In this document: positions 34,199 through 42,238 of the stretch, piece after piece
Position numbering within the stretch: position 1 is the stretch's first letter
Layout of the letters: each line of letters begins with the position of its first letter
NCBI GenBank assembly: GCA_965200525.1
Contig: OZ241368.1
Location: forward strand, 62,001 to 126,000
DNA: 64,000 nucleotides
Direction of reading: 5' to 3'
Source: JANNPJ01 sp965200525
Lineage (GTDB): Bacteria; Actinomycetota; Actinomycetes; Actinomycetales; Kineosporiaceae
Position numbers and translations under genes: made by a program
Notes under the pieces: generated by a model
The model's database searches: none
Told to the model about the DNA's origin: nothing
Seen by the model: the letters and a program-made list of their open reading frames with translations, nothing else

Positions 34199-34211
34199 TC
34201 CTTACTAGAAT
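34199..34211 (+). promoter_or_regulatory. ROK-region direct repeat, copy 2
   Basis: Exact copy of 34152-34164, ending seven bases before the ROK ATG. Both copies probably bind the ROK regulator and so govern both divergent genes. Confidence 0.6.
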
Positions 34212-34217
34212 GCTGGC

Positions 34218-35357
34218 ATGAGCACCGCCAAACCCTCGCTGGAGTTGCTGCGTGATCTGAGCGACGAGCACGTGCTGGCCGCGTTGATGACGCAGCCGCG
34301 CCTGACCAGGGCCGAACTGGCCGCCCGGACCGGGATCTCCAAGCCGACCGTGGGCGAGAGCGTGCGGCGCCTCGTGGAGGCCGGGGTCGTCGTCGACACC
34401 GGGGAGCGGACCACCGGCCGGGGGCGGATCGGGTCCTACTACGCCCTCTCAGCAGATGTCGGGACGGCCCTGGCCGTCAGCGTCTCGCCGGAGGGGGTGG
34501 TCGCCGAACTCGTGGACGCCCACGCGAACGTGAGCGCCCGAGCCACCGAACCGGTCGCCCGGCCGGCGTCACCCGCCGCCCTGACCACCGCCCTGCGCCA
34601 GGCCATGGCGCGGGTCCAGGCCCAGGATCCCACAGCGACCCGCCTGGGGGTGGTCAGCGCCGCCGACCCGGTCGACCGACGCACCGGTCACCTGGTCCAC
34701 CTGGTCGATTCCCCTTTCCTCGTCGGTGAACTCGATCCGGTCGACCTGCTCGCGCCGTTCGTCGACGGCCCGGTCGTGGTGGACAACGACGTCAACTGGG
34801 CCGCCCGGGCCGAGCGCACGGCCGCACCCGAAGGCACACTCGACGACTTCGCCTATCTCTTCCTCTCCGAAGGGCTCGGCTGCGCCGTGATCAGCGACGG
34901 GGAGGTCCGCCTCGGGCACAGCGGGCTCACCGGCGAGATCGCCCACCTCGTGACCACCGGCCCGGACGGTCGGGCCTGCGCCTTCATCGAAGTCTTCGCC
35001 CGGCTGGGGCTGCGGCATCCGGAGTCGACGGCGATCGACGTGCCCGCCCTGATCGGCGCCGTCGAGGACCGTGGTTCCCAGTCCGCACACACCCGCTCGG
35101 CTCTGGGTGCGGCCATCGGCGGGGTGCTGTCGGCGCTGGTTGCTCTCGCCGATCCATCAGTCGTCATCGTCGGCGGGAACTGGGGTGCCCACCCGGTGAT
35201 TCTCGACGCGGTGAGGACGTACTCGCTCACCCTGCCCCGCGCTCCCCTGCTCCAGCCGGCCAGCATCACCGCGCAGGCTCCGCTCGCGGGCGCCCGCGAG
35301 CGGGCGGTCAGCGCGTTGCGGGCCTCCATCACCAACTACCGGCAGGCGCGCGGGTGA
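34218..35357 (+). CDS. ROK family transcriptional regulator
   Basis: This 379-residue protein has an N-terminal helix-turn-helix (LTRAELAARTGISKPTVGESVRRLVEAG, residues about 29-56) and a ROK domain of actin-like fold. In that domain VVVDNDVNWAARAE and FLFLSEGLGCAVI-like YLFLSEGLGC and GLTGEIAHLV are the known signatures. The usual ROK zinc cluster (GHx9CxCGxxGC) is replaced by TGEIAHLVTTGPDGRACAF, keeping one Cys only, so zinc binding is probably lost. It probably senses a sugar and controls the divergent DUF1479 gene. The end abuts a convergent CGNR gene. Confidence 0.87.
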   Translation: MSTAKPSLELLRDLSDEHVLAALMTQPRLTRAELAARTGISKPTVGESVRRLVEAGVVVDTGERTTGRGRIGSYYALSADVGTALAVSVSPEGVVAELVDAHANVSARATEPVARPASPAALTTALRQAMARVQAQDPTATRLGVVSAADPVDRRTGHLVHLVDSPFLVGELDPVDLLAPFVDGPVVVDNDVNWAARAERTAAPEGTLDDFAYLFLSEGLGCAVISDGEVRLGHSGLTGEIAHLVTTGPDGRACAFIEVFARLGLRHPESTAIDVPALIGAVEDRGSQSAHTRSALGAAIGGVLSALVALADPSVVIVGGNWGAHPVILDAVRTYSLTLPRAPLLQPASITAQAPLAGARERAVSALRASITNYRQARG

Positions 35358-35371
35358 CCCAGGCAAGCCCG

Positions 35372-35929
35372 CTATGCCTGTACTGCCCCCTGACGTTCGC
35401 GGAAGGCGATCATGTTCATCCGGTTGCCGCACCGCACGCTGCAGAACCGTTTGGAGCCGTTGCGTGACAGGTCGAGCAGCAGGCCGGTGCAGTCGTCGGC
35501 CGCGCACACCCGTAACCGGCCCATCTCGTCGGAGCGGATCACGTCGACCAGCGCCAGCGCCGCCTCCACCAGCATGCGCTCGGCCAACGGAGCGTCGGGC
35601 GCGGTCCCGTGCAAATGCCAGTCCGACCCGTCGTGCCGGACGAGTTGGGGCAGGGCCGTGGAGTGCCGCAGCATCCGGTTGATCTCCACGACGGCCGCAT
35701 CCCGATCCAGCATCCACAGCCGGCGCAGCTGATCGCGCGCCCGGCGAACGGCCCGCAACTCGGCGTCGTCGCGGTCGATTCGCCCGGAGTAGGACGCACG
35801 CTCCAGCAGCGCCCCAAGCTCCTCCGGAGTCGCGAGCTCGTCGGCGCCGCTGCGCGAGGCTCCAGGATCGGTGTTGGCCAGTTCCACCACGAACTCGAGC
35901 GACCCCTCCGTGTCAGGGGCAAAATGCAA
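35372..35929 (-). CDS. CGNR zinc finger domain-containing protein
   Basis: This 185-residue protein combines an ABATE-like N-terminal helical region with a C-terminal CGNR zinc finger (CAADDCTGLLLDLSRNGSKRFC then VRCGNRM, residues about 142-178), characteristic of a family of probable transcription factors. The start is TTG 35929, five bases after AAGGAG, and no ATG or GTG fits as well. It is divergent from an EamA transporter gene and may regulate it; a long inverted repeat lies between them. Confidence 0.82.
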   Translation of the reverse strand: MHFAPDTEGSLEFVVELANTDPGASRSGADELATPEELGALLERASYSGRIDRDDAELRAVRRARDQLRRLWMLDRDAAVVEINRMLRHSTALPQLVRHDGSDWHLHGTAPDAPLAERMLVEAALALVDVIRSDEMGRLRVCAADDCTGLLLDLSRNGSKRFCSVRCGNRMNMIAFRERQGAVQA

Positions 35930-35954
35930 GTTGACTCCTTACGACAGTGCGACC

Positions 35955-35992
35955 TAGCGTCATGGCTGTAGCCCTGTTCACCCCTGACGCTA
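35955..35992. promoter_or_regulatory. Inverted repeat in the CGNR/EamA divergent promoter
   Basis: TAGCGTCA (35955-35962) and TGACGCTA (35985-35992) are perfect inverted copies with centres 30 bp apart, three helical turns. They could bind a dimer or looped pair of the CGNR regulator, upstream of the EamA start. Confidence 0.45.
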
Positions 35993-36030
35993 CACCTCAC
36001 GGATGCCCGTGAGCCCTCCGGAGGAGAAGC

Positions 36031-36996
36031 ATGAAGCCGTCGTCGAGATCCACCGGCCTACTCACTGCGGTCATCGCAGCCGCCTCGTTCGGCACCTCCG
36101 GCGCCCTGGTGAAACCACTGCTGGAGGCCGGCTGGTCGCCCACCGCCGCGGTGACGGCCCGCGCCCTCACCGGTGGGCTCCTTCTGCTGCCGATTGCCGT
36201 TATCTCCCTGCGAGGGCGGTGGAATGTTCTGCGCCGGGCCTGGTGGCGGGTGCTGGTGATGGGCATCGTCGGTGTGGCCTGCACCCAGCTCGCCTACTTC
36301 GCCGCGATCCGGACCATTCCGGTCTCGACCGCGCTGCTGATCGAGTTCCTGGCTCCGCTGATCCTGGTCGGATACGGATGGGCCGCCACCCGCCGCACGC
36401 CCCGGGTGAGTGTGCTGGTGGGCTCGACGTTGGCGGTGCTGGGCCTGGTGCTGGTCATCGGCCCCGGGGCGCTGCAGGCCGTCGATCCGGGCGGTCTCGG
36501 CCTGGCGTTCGCCGCGGCGATCGGTTGTGCGGTCTACTTCGCGATCGCTGCCGGCGCCGACGACGGCCTGCCCCCGGTCGCCCTGGCGGCGTCCGGCCTG
36601 CTGCTCGGCGGCCTGGTCCTGGCGGTGGTCGGCGCGAGCGGGCTGCTGCCCTTCACCGTCGTCCTCGATGATCTGCCCTTGTTCGGTTCGACCGCCCCCT
36701 GGTGGGTTCCGCTTCTCCTGCTGGCCGTCCTCAGCACCGCGATCGCCTACGCCGCGGGCATCACCGCCTCAGAGAGGCTCGGCTCCAGGCTCGCCTCGTT
36801 CGTCGGGCTGCTCGAGGTGGCCTTCGCCTCCGTGTTCGCCTGGCTGCTTCTGGGCGAACGACTCACGCCTCTGCAGGCCGGTGGGGGCGCGCTCATCCTC
36901 GCCGGGATCGCCGCCGTCCGGGCCGAACCCTCCGAACCCGGGGTCCCGGGCGACGTCGCGGCGCCGCACGACTACCGCGAACCCGTCACCCGCTGA
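36031..36996 (+). CDS. EamA family (DMT superfamily) transporter
   Basis: This 321-residue protein has ten hydrophobic helices forming two homologous EamA units. The first is about 8-140 (AAASFGTSGALVKPLL) and the second about 155-300 (AYAAGITASERLGSRLASFVGLLEVAFASVFAWLLLGERLT). The latter is the typical end of the family. Substrates are amino acids, purines, riboflavin or other small metabolites, not decidable here. RBS GGAGGAGAAGC precedes ATG. Its stop TGA at 36994-36996 is also the left copy of the IS target duplication, so the IS joins the gene exactly at its stop. Confidence 0.88.
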   Translation: MKPSSRSTGLLTAVIAAASFGTSGALVKPLLEAGWSPTAAVTARALTGGLLLLPIAVISLRGRWNVLRRAWWRVLVMGIVGVACTQLAYFAAIRTIPVSTALLIEFLAPLILVGYGWAATRRTPRVSVLVGSTLAVLGLVLVIGPGALQAVDPGGLGLAFAAAIGCAVYFAIAAGADDGLPPVALAASGLLLGGLVLAVVGASGLLPFTVVLDDLPLFGSTAPWWVPLLLLAVLSTAIAYAAGITASERLGSRLASFVGLLEVAFASVFAWLLLGERLTPLQAGGGALILAGIAAVRAEPSEPGVPGDVAAPHDYREPVTR

Positions 36997-37013
36997 CTGG
37001 GTGTGTTCCTTTC
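36997..37013 (+). repeat. Left terminal inverted repeat of the IS5-type element
   Basis: CTGGGTGTGTTCCTTTC, differing in one base from the inverted right end. Confidence 0.8.
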
Positions 37014-37031
37014 GGGATGCACCGGCTTCCC

Positions 37032-37193
37032 TTGACCATAGCCCTTGTGGGGTGGTGGTTCTTGGTTACCGTCCGAGCGCCCACTGCACCTTGGCGGCGG
37101 GTCTTGTCTCGGTTCCGACCCAGGGCCCCGGGACTGCAGGGTGGCGGTCGGCTCTTCCCCGGCCCATCCGGGTGCAGACGCTTCTGTCGCTGG
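37032..37193 (-). ncRNA. Candidate omega RNA / right-end region of the TnpB unit
   Basis: The region directly after the tnpB stop is where IS200/IS605 elements encode the RNA that guides TnpB. It is structured: CCGACC (37115-37120) pairs with GGTCGG (37146-37151), enclosing a GGGCCCCGGG stem. A TCAA at 37035-37032 on this strand could be the right cleavage site. The guide would then begin within the IS5 left end. No family search was possible, so this is tentative. Confidence 0.35.
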
Positions 37194-38561
37194 TCAGGCG
37201 GCCGCTGGGAGCGGCGGGGTGTACTTGGCGAGGTTGATCGCAGCGTTCACGTCTCGATCTACTACGAGCCCGCAGGTGGCGCAGGTGTAGGTGCGGTCGG
37301 CGAGGGTCAGGTCGGCCTTGACGCTCCCGCACCGGGAGCAGGTCTTGGACGAAGGGAACCACCTGCCGGCGATGATCAGTTGGGTCCCGTACCACTCGCA
37401 CTTGTACTCGAGCTGACGGCGCAGCTCGCCGAAGGAGGCATCGGAGATGACCCAGGCGAGCCGGTGGTTGGCGAGCATCCCGGCCGTGTTGAGGTCTTCG
37501 ATCACGACCGACCTGTAGCCGCGCGCGAGTCGTGCGGTGATGTCGTGCAGAAGTGCCTTGCGCACGTTCGCGATACGGGCGTGGATCTTTCCCAGGCGTC
37601 GTCTGGCCTTCAACCGGCCGGCAGAGTCTCGTTTGGTTCTCGCGAGAGCCTGGTTGGCCAGCTTCAGGCGTGCCTGGGCGTGGCGTAGTGCTTTCACCCC
37701 CTCCCATTCGTGTCGGAGGGTGCCGTGCTCGTCAGCGGCGACGGCGAGGGTCTTCACCCCGAGATCGACCCCGACGCGTGGGTGGTGTCGACCGGCCGGG
37801 TTGCGGCGGGCCGGGTGCAGGACGGCCGCGACCCCGGTGATCGAGACCCTCCAGCGGCCGTGCTCGTACCCGAACGCGGCGGCGTAGATGTGCAACCGGC
37901 CCTGCTGGAGCATCCGCCGCACCTGCCGGGTGCTCTCGCGCACCCGCAGTACCCCGAGTTTGGGAAACCGGACGGCCTTCGGTCCGGTCGGGCGGACCGC
38001 TGGGGTGCGGCCCTCGGTGTACTTGGAGCGCAGCCGGAAGGTGGGGGTGCTGCGGTGGCGGGACTTGAACCTCGGGAACCCGGGGGCCTTCCCGGCCCGG
38101 GCGCCCCTGCGGGAGTCCGACCAGTTCTTCAGGGCCTGCGCGGCGTTGACGCTGGCGGTCTCGAACACATCGGCCGACACCTGATCGCGCCAGGCCAGAC
38201 CGCGCACGACGTTCCCGGCCTCGTCCACCCCGACCGGGGCGTCGGGGGCCCGCCCGTCCTTCCAGGCGTTCACGTGGTTGATGAACGACACCTTCGACCA
38301 CGACAGGGACGGCGTCAGATCGGCATCCACGATCTCGTAAGAGCGCTCGGCGCCACGCTGGTCCAAGTTGGCTTTCACCCGCCCGAGGTGATGGTTGAAC
38401 GCCATCCGCGAAGCTCCCGCGTGGGCCATCAACTGCTGGTGCTGCTCATGATTGACGTCCAGGGTGAACTGGAACGTCGTGGCCCGCGTCAACGCCACCC
38501 CCGAATGCGACACCACGGTGTCGCCCTTCCCGGACGCGTCGCTGCCAGCAGATTCCGCCAT
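37194..38561 (-). CDS. tnpB: TnpB, RNA-guided endonuclease (IS200/IS605-type)
   Basis: This TnpB is apparently complete, about 455 residues from ATG 38561. RuvC-like motif I is VGVDLGVKTLAVAAD, motif II IEDLNTAGM, the zinc finger CSRCGSVK...CATCG, and motif III DRDVNAAINLA, so all three acidic catalytic residues remain. The N-terminus reads TRATTFQFTLDVNHEQHQQLMAHAGASRMAFNHHL as in the family. The start is uncertain: the frame is open to 38627, and GTG near 38519 has GGGAAGGG before it. No TnpA gene lies nearby. TnpB cuts DNA matching its guide next to a TAM, helping element retention. Confidence 0.88.
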   Translation of the reverse strand: MAESAGSDASGKGDTVVSHSGVALTRATTFQFTLDVNHEQHQQLMAHAGASRMAFNHHLGRVKANLDQRGAERSYEIVDADLTPSLSWSKVSFINHVNAWKDGRAPDAPVGVDEAGNVVRGLAWRDQVSADVFETASVNAAQALKNWSDSRRGARAGKAPGFPRFKSRHRSTPTFRLRSKYTEGRTPAVRPTGPKAVRFPKLGVLRVRESTRQVRRMLQQGRLHIYAAAFGYEHGRWRVSITGVAAVLHPARRNPAGRHHPRVGVDLGVKTLAVAADEHGTLRHEWEGVKALRHAQARLKLANQALARTKRDSAGRLKARRRLGKIHARIANVRKALLHDITARLARGYRSVVIEDLNTAGMLANHRLAWVISDASFGELRRQLEYKCEWYGTQLIIAGRWFPSSKTCSRCGSVKADLTLADRTYTCATCGLVVDRDVNAAINLAKYTPPLPAAA

Positions 38562-38680
38562 GACGAAGATGGTGCCAGCCACCACCGACAAAACACCCAG
38601 CCACCACTTCAGGGGCCGGACAGACACACGCGGTCAGCTCTCAGCAGCACGGCCACGCCCACAGCGGCCGGACCTGGCGC

Positions 38681-39475
38681 TCAGATGGTTCGTAGTGCGG
38701 TCAGAATGGTGGCGATACACGCCACCTGCAGCCACCCGGTGCCCGACACCGGGGTGTTCTCGAAGCTCTTCGCCAACCACCGGGAGCGCCCGAGCATGCC
38801 GTGGGCGACCTCAACCCGCCAGGCGTGCGCGATCGGCCGGAACGTCGGGGACTTGACCGGCCATCCGACGCGACGCACGTCCAGGCCGTGCTTGCGCGAG
38901 ATACTCCCGGCGGCCTTCACCGAGGTCCCCCTGTCCACGAGCACCACCTCCAGACGGTGTGCCTGACCGGAGGTGACCATGTCATCGACCAGCCGTTCCG
39001 TCGCCGCGTTCTCCGGTGTCGAGGCCGGCACCACGCACGCTGCCAAAGGCAGACCCGTCACGTCCACCGCGATGGCACGCTTGGCGCCCTTGCTCCGCCC
39101 GTAGGGCCCACCTCGATCATGGAAGGTTGCACCGCCATTGGATGCACCGCGCGCCAGATGAGTGTCGATGACGACGAGGGAGGGTTCTGTCTCTGCCCTT
39201 CCCAGTTCCGTGCGTGCGTGCGCGTGCAGGCCCGCCAGAGCGCGGGCCCAGGACCCGTTACGTGACCAGCGCCGAAACTGCGACCACGCCCGCGTCCACG
39301 GACCGAACTCCGACGGCAGGAACCGCCACTGACACCCCGTATGCGCCTGGTACAGAAGCGCGTTCACCACACCCCGCAGATCGCCGTGCTTGCGACCCGC
39401 CTTCCCCGACGGGGTCAACAACGGCCCCAAGACATCCCACGACTCATCGCTCACATCCGTCGGATAGGTCGTCAT
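38681..39475 (-). CDS. IS5 family transposase
   Basis: This 264-residue DDE transposase has an N-terminal domain (DESWDVLGPLLTPSGKAGRKHGDLRGVVNALLY...CQWRFLPSEFGPWTRAWSQFRRW). The catalytic Asp in VVIDTHLARG, the second in VLVDRGTS and Glu in AWRVEVAHGMLGRSRWLAKSFENT follow, so the enzyme looks active. ATG 39475 lies 50 bp from the right end of the element. Its stop lies 1.68 kb from the left end because of the TnpB gene. Confidence 0.92.
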   Translation of the reverse strand: MTTYPTDVSDESWDVLGPLLTPSGKAGRKHGDLRGVVNALLYQAHTGCQWRFLPSEFGPWTRAWSQFRRWSRNGSWARALAGLHAHARTELGRAETEPSLVVIDTHLARGASNGGATFHDRGGPYGRSKGAKRAIAVDVTGLPLAACVVPASTPENAATERLVDDMVTSGQAHRLEVVLVDRGTSVKAAGSISRKHGLDVRRVGWPVKSPTFRPIAHAWRVEVAHGMLGRSRWLAKSFENTPVSGTGWLQVACIATILTALRTI

Positions 39476-39494
39476 GACGTAGTCATCGGCGGGA

Positions 39495-40043
39495 TCAACG
39501 GGGAACTTGATAGGAACACACCCAGTGAGGGCGCTCGTGGCCGGCCGGATCGCCGATCCAGGCGGCCAGGTTGATCAAGGTGGATTCGGCGCTGTCGGCC
39601 ATGAAGTCGCGCAGGGCTTCGACGTCCGGACGAGTGGCGCCCAGCACCGGGTCGTAGCGCAGCACCTGCCAGCTCTGCGCCACAGTGGTTCCGGCCGCCT
39701 TTGTGGTGAATGTCCAGTCCCATCGGATGATTCCGTCCTGCGCGCCGCCCACGGCGAAGGCGAAACGTCGTCCGGGTTCGGCCGCCACGACCTGCGAGCG
39801 CGTCCTCCACTCCTTGCCGCCCTTGCGGTTGCGGCCGCTGAACCAGGCGCCCACCCAGGGCCCGGCGTCCTGGTCGTACTCGACGGCATCGGCGGTGGGG
39901 CTCCAGTGCCCGATCTGGGTGACGTCGCTGATCAGGTCGTACAGGACGGCGGGGTCGGCGTGGATCCAGGCCCGTCGGGTGAAGGTCAGGTCGCTCACGC
40001 CGATGATGCCGGGATCACCCGGGCCGCTGAGGTCAGTGGTCAT
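39495..40043 (-). CDS. SRPBCC family protein with an IS-replaced C-terminus
   Basis: This 182-residue START/SRPBCC-type protein has TFTRRAWIHADPAVLYDLISDVTQIGHWSP at the N-terminus, a beta-rich middle and LRDFMADSAESTLINLAAWIG at the C-terminal helix. Its last ten residues (HWVCSYQVPR) are encoded by the right end of the IS element. Before insertion the gene would have read on through the last bases of the EamA gene and stopped in it. The fold is complete without that tail, so it is probably functional. It is divergent from an XRE/MmyB regulator gene and may be its partner. Confidence 0.82.
   Translation of the reverse strand: MTTDLSGPGDPGIIGVSDLTFTRRAWIHADPAVLYDLISDVTQIGHWSPTADAVEYDQDAGPWVGAWFSGRNRKGGKEWRTRSQVVAAEPGRRFAFAVGGAQDGIIRWDWTFTTKAAGTTVAQSWQVLRYDPVLGATRPDVEALRDFMADSAESTLINLAAWIGDPAGHERPHWVCSYQVPR
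39509..39525 (-). repeat. Right terminal inverted repeat of the IS5-type element
   Basis: GATAGGAACACACCCAG, the inverse of the left end with one mismatch. It is followed by TGA, the right target-site copy. Confidence 0.8.
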
Positions 40044-40144
40044 GGTCGTACGTTCGCGGGGCCGGCCCGGGCGGTGCCAGACCCGCTCGTGCCTGTCCCC
40101 ACGCGGGGGAGGCTGCGGCGGTGGGCCCGCCGCATACTCGAATC

Positions 40145-41050
40145 ATGAACGCACAGGGACAGCTCGGCGACTTTCTGCAGGCTCGGCGGGCCCAGGTACA
40201 ACCTGAGCAGATCGGGCTGGCGACCTACGGCGAGCGCCGACGGGTGCCGGGTTTGCGCCGGGAGGAAGTGGCGCAGCTGGCCGGAGTGAGCGCGTCGTAC
40301 TACACCCGGCTGGAGCAGGGCGTGTCACTCAACGCCTCGACCGAGATCCTTGAGGCCATTGCCCGGGCGCTGGGCCTGGACGAGATCGAGACCGCTCACC
40401 TGCACGCCCTGGCCACGCTGCCCAGGCGCCGAAAGGGCGTTCGCCGCCCGCCGGCCGAACGTGTCACCGCAGCCACCGTGCAGTTGCTTGCCGCTCTGGG
40501 CCGCACCCCCGCGATCGTGACCGGCCGCCGCAGCGACGTCTTGGCCTGGAACCGGACCGGGCACGCCCTGTTCGCCGGGCACCTGCCGGTGGACGGCCTG
40601 CAGCGCCCGGCCGAGCGACCGAACATGGCCCGTCTGGTCTTCCTGGACGCGCACACCCGGGAGCTGTACGCGGACTGGCCGAGCAAGGCCCGGGCCGTGG
40701 TCGGCAACCTGCGCCTCACCGTGGCCCGGCACCCCGACGATCCCTTGCTGGCCGCGCTGATCGGCGAGCTGTCCATGAAAAGCACCGAATTCGCTGAGCT
40801 CTGGGCCGATCACCGGATCCAGCCGTGCACCGTGGCCGTGTACGAGATGCGCCACCCCCTGGTCGGGGCCGTGACGCTGAGCCAGCAGACCTTGCTCACC
40901 CCAGAGGGCGACGGGCAGAGCATCGTAGTGGCCACCACCGATGCCGGATCACCCTCCGAAGCCGCGATGAGCCTGCTGGCGCACGCCGTCGGCCCCGACC
41001 CCAGCCACCACTTTGCTAGCGACGCCGTCGTGCCGCACAGCCCCTCCTAG
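40145..41050 (+). CDS. XRE family regulator with MmyB-like ligand-binding domain
   Basis: This 301-residue regulator has an N-terminal helix-turn-helix (VPGLRREEVAQLAGVSASYYTRLEQG, residues about 29-56) and a C-terminal MmyB-like ligand-binding domain (APAIVTGRRSDVLAWNRTGHALF to FAELWADHRIQPC). These proteins are known to regulate adjacent oxidoreductase or hydrolase genes in actinomycetes. ATG 40145 was chosen over the frame start at 40121. It is divergent from the SRPBCC gene and upstream of secreted enzyme genes. Confidence 0.88.
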   Translation: MNAQGQLGDFLQARRAQVQPEQIGLATYGERRRVPGLRREEVAQLAGVSASYYTRLEQGVSLNASTEILEAIARALGLDEIETAHLHALATLPRRRKGVRRPPAERVTAATVQLLAALGRTPAIVTGRRSDVLAWNRTGHALFAGHLPVDGLQRPAERPNMARLVFLDAHTRELYADWPSKARAVVGNLRLTVARHPDDPLLAALIGELSMKSTEFAELWADHRIQPCTVAVYEMRHPLVGAVTLSQQTLLTPEGDGQSIVVATTDAGSPSEAAMSLLAHAVGPDPSHHFASDAVVPHSPS

Positions 41051-41218
41051 TCCAGGCTCCGCCCCCGGACGCGCACCAACCAGCAGTCCTCCTGAGGGTC
41101 GTGGCTCATCCCGCCCCGAGGCCCGTTCCGGACGTCGCGTCCGCACTGGTTTTTCCACTCCCCCGCGTCGAGGTGTCACTTCGGCGCGCCCAAAATCTCC
41201 ACCCGAAAGCAGGAACCC

Positions 41219-42184
41219 ATGACCACGAGATCCGCAAAGCTCGCCCTGAGCGCCAGCGCAATCACCGCGGCCGTCCTGGCCGGCCTGGGCACGGCGCCGG
41301 CCCTGGCGGCCACGCCTGTCCTGAGCCAACCCCACATCGGTGTGCACTTCGAGCTGGCCCGGGGACAACTGCCCGAGAACATCACGGCAGGACCGGCAGG
41401 CGACTCCTTCGTCACGTTCGCCGCCAGCCGGCAGATCGCCAATATCAGTGCGAACGCGAAGATCACGATCCTGGCGACGCTACCCCTGCCCGCGGACGGC
41501 GGCACCAGGACTCCCGCGCTTGGCTTCCCCCTCACCACCGGCATCGTCCGCGACGACGAGGGGACCCTGTACTTCGGGTACGCCACCGGCACGGCCGACC
41601 TGACCGGAATCTGGAAGCTCACCCCGGGTGGCACGCCCCAGCGGATCACGGCGCTGCCGGCCACCGGGCTGCCCAACGGACTGGCCCTTGATGCCCGCAC
41701 CCGCAGCCTGTACGTCGCCGATTCCATCGTCGGCGCGATCTACCGCCTCCCGCTCAGCGGCGGCCCGGCCACGTTGTGGTCCACCGCCACGCAACTGGCT
41801 ACCACCGGCTTCCTCGGCGTCAACGGCCTGAAGATCCACGGCGGCGCCGTCTGGGCCACCAACCTCGACCAGGGCACCGTTCTGCGCATCCCGATCACCG
41901 CCCACGGCCGGGCCGGTGCCGTCGAGACCACCGCGACCGGCCTGCCCGGAATCGACGACTTCGCCTTCACCGGTCACGCGGACGAGCTCTTGGCCGCGAT
42001 CGACACCCAGAACACGGTCGAACTTGTCGAGCGAAACGGCAGTCACACCGTCGTTCTCACCGCCCACGACGGGCTGCAGGGACCCACCTCCCTGGCCGTG
42101 CGCGGCGCCACCGTCACGGTCCTGAGTGCCGCCTACCTGACCAAGCAGGACCCGAACCTCTTGACCGCCCACATCACCCGCTGA
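41219..42184 (+). CDS. Secreted beta-propeller protein, SMP-30/gluconolactonase-like
   Basis: This 321-residue exported protein has a signal peptide with likely cleavage after ALA at about residue 31, then a six-bladed propeller: GLPNGLALDARTRSLYVADSIVGAIYRLPLSGG, GVNGLKIHGGAVWATNLDQGTVLRIPI, QGPTSLAVRGATVTVL. Members bind metal and hydrolyse lactones, but a substrate cannot be named. It is followed by an MBL-fold gene and an esterase gene in the same direction, a probable hydrolytic operon. Confidence 0.78.
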   Translation: MTTRSAKLALSASAITAAVLAGLGTAPALAATPVLSQPHIGVHFELARGQLPENITAGPAGDSFVTFAASRQIANISANAKITILATLPLPADGGTRTPALGFPLTTGIVRDDEGTLYFGYATGTADLTGIWKLTPGGTPQRITALPATGLPNGLALDARTRSLYVADSIVGAIYRLPLSGGPATLWSTATQLATTGFLGVNGLKIHGGAVWATNLDQGTVLRIPITAHGRAGAVETTATGLPGIDDFAFTGHADELLAAIDTQNTVELVERNGSHTVVLTAHDGLQGPTSLAVRGATVTVLSAAYLTKQDPNLLTAHITR

Positions 42185-42238
42185 CACCCCATGCCTGCGC
42201 TGAAAACGCTGAACCCCTTGTTTTGAATGGAGACTGAC

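Larger units (their letters stand above)
36997..39525 (-). mobile_element. IS5-type insertion sequence carrying a TnpB gene
   Basis: Ends are CTGGGTGTGTTCC..., matched at 16 of 17 bases between 36997-37013 and 39509-39525 (inverted). A 3-bp TGA flanks both sides (36994-36996, 39526-39528), the TNA duplication known for IS5-family elements of the IS1031 group. The 2.5-kb element contains an intact IS5-type transposase near the right end and a TnpB gene in its left part. A simple IS5 element would be about 0.9 kb, so TnpB has either been inserted into it or is carried as a passenger. Confidence 0.8.

Noticed and set aside
38587..38600. GACAAAACACCCAG resembling the IS right end
   Set aside because: Orientation is wrong for a left end, and a good left end with target duplication occurs at 36997. 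A partial match of this size can be chance.
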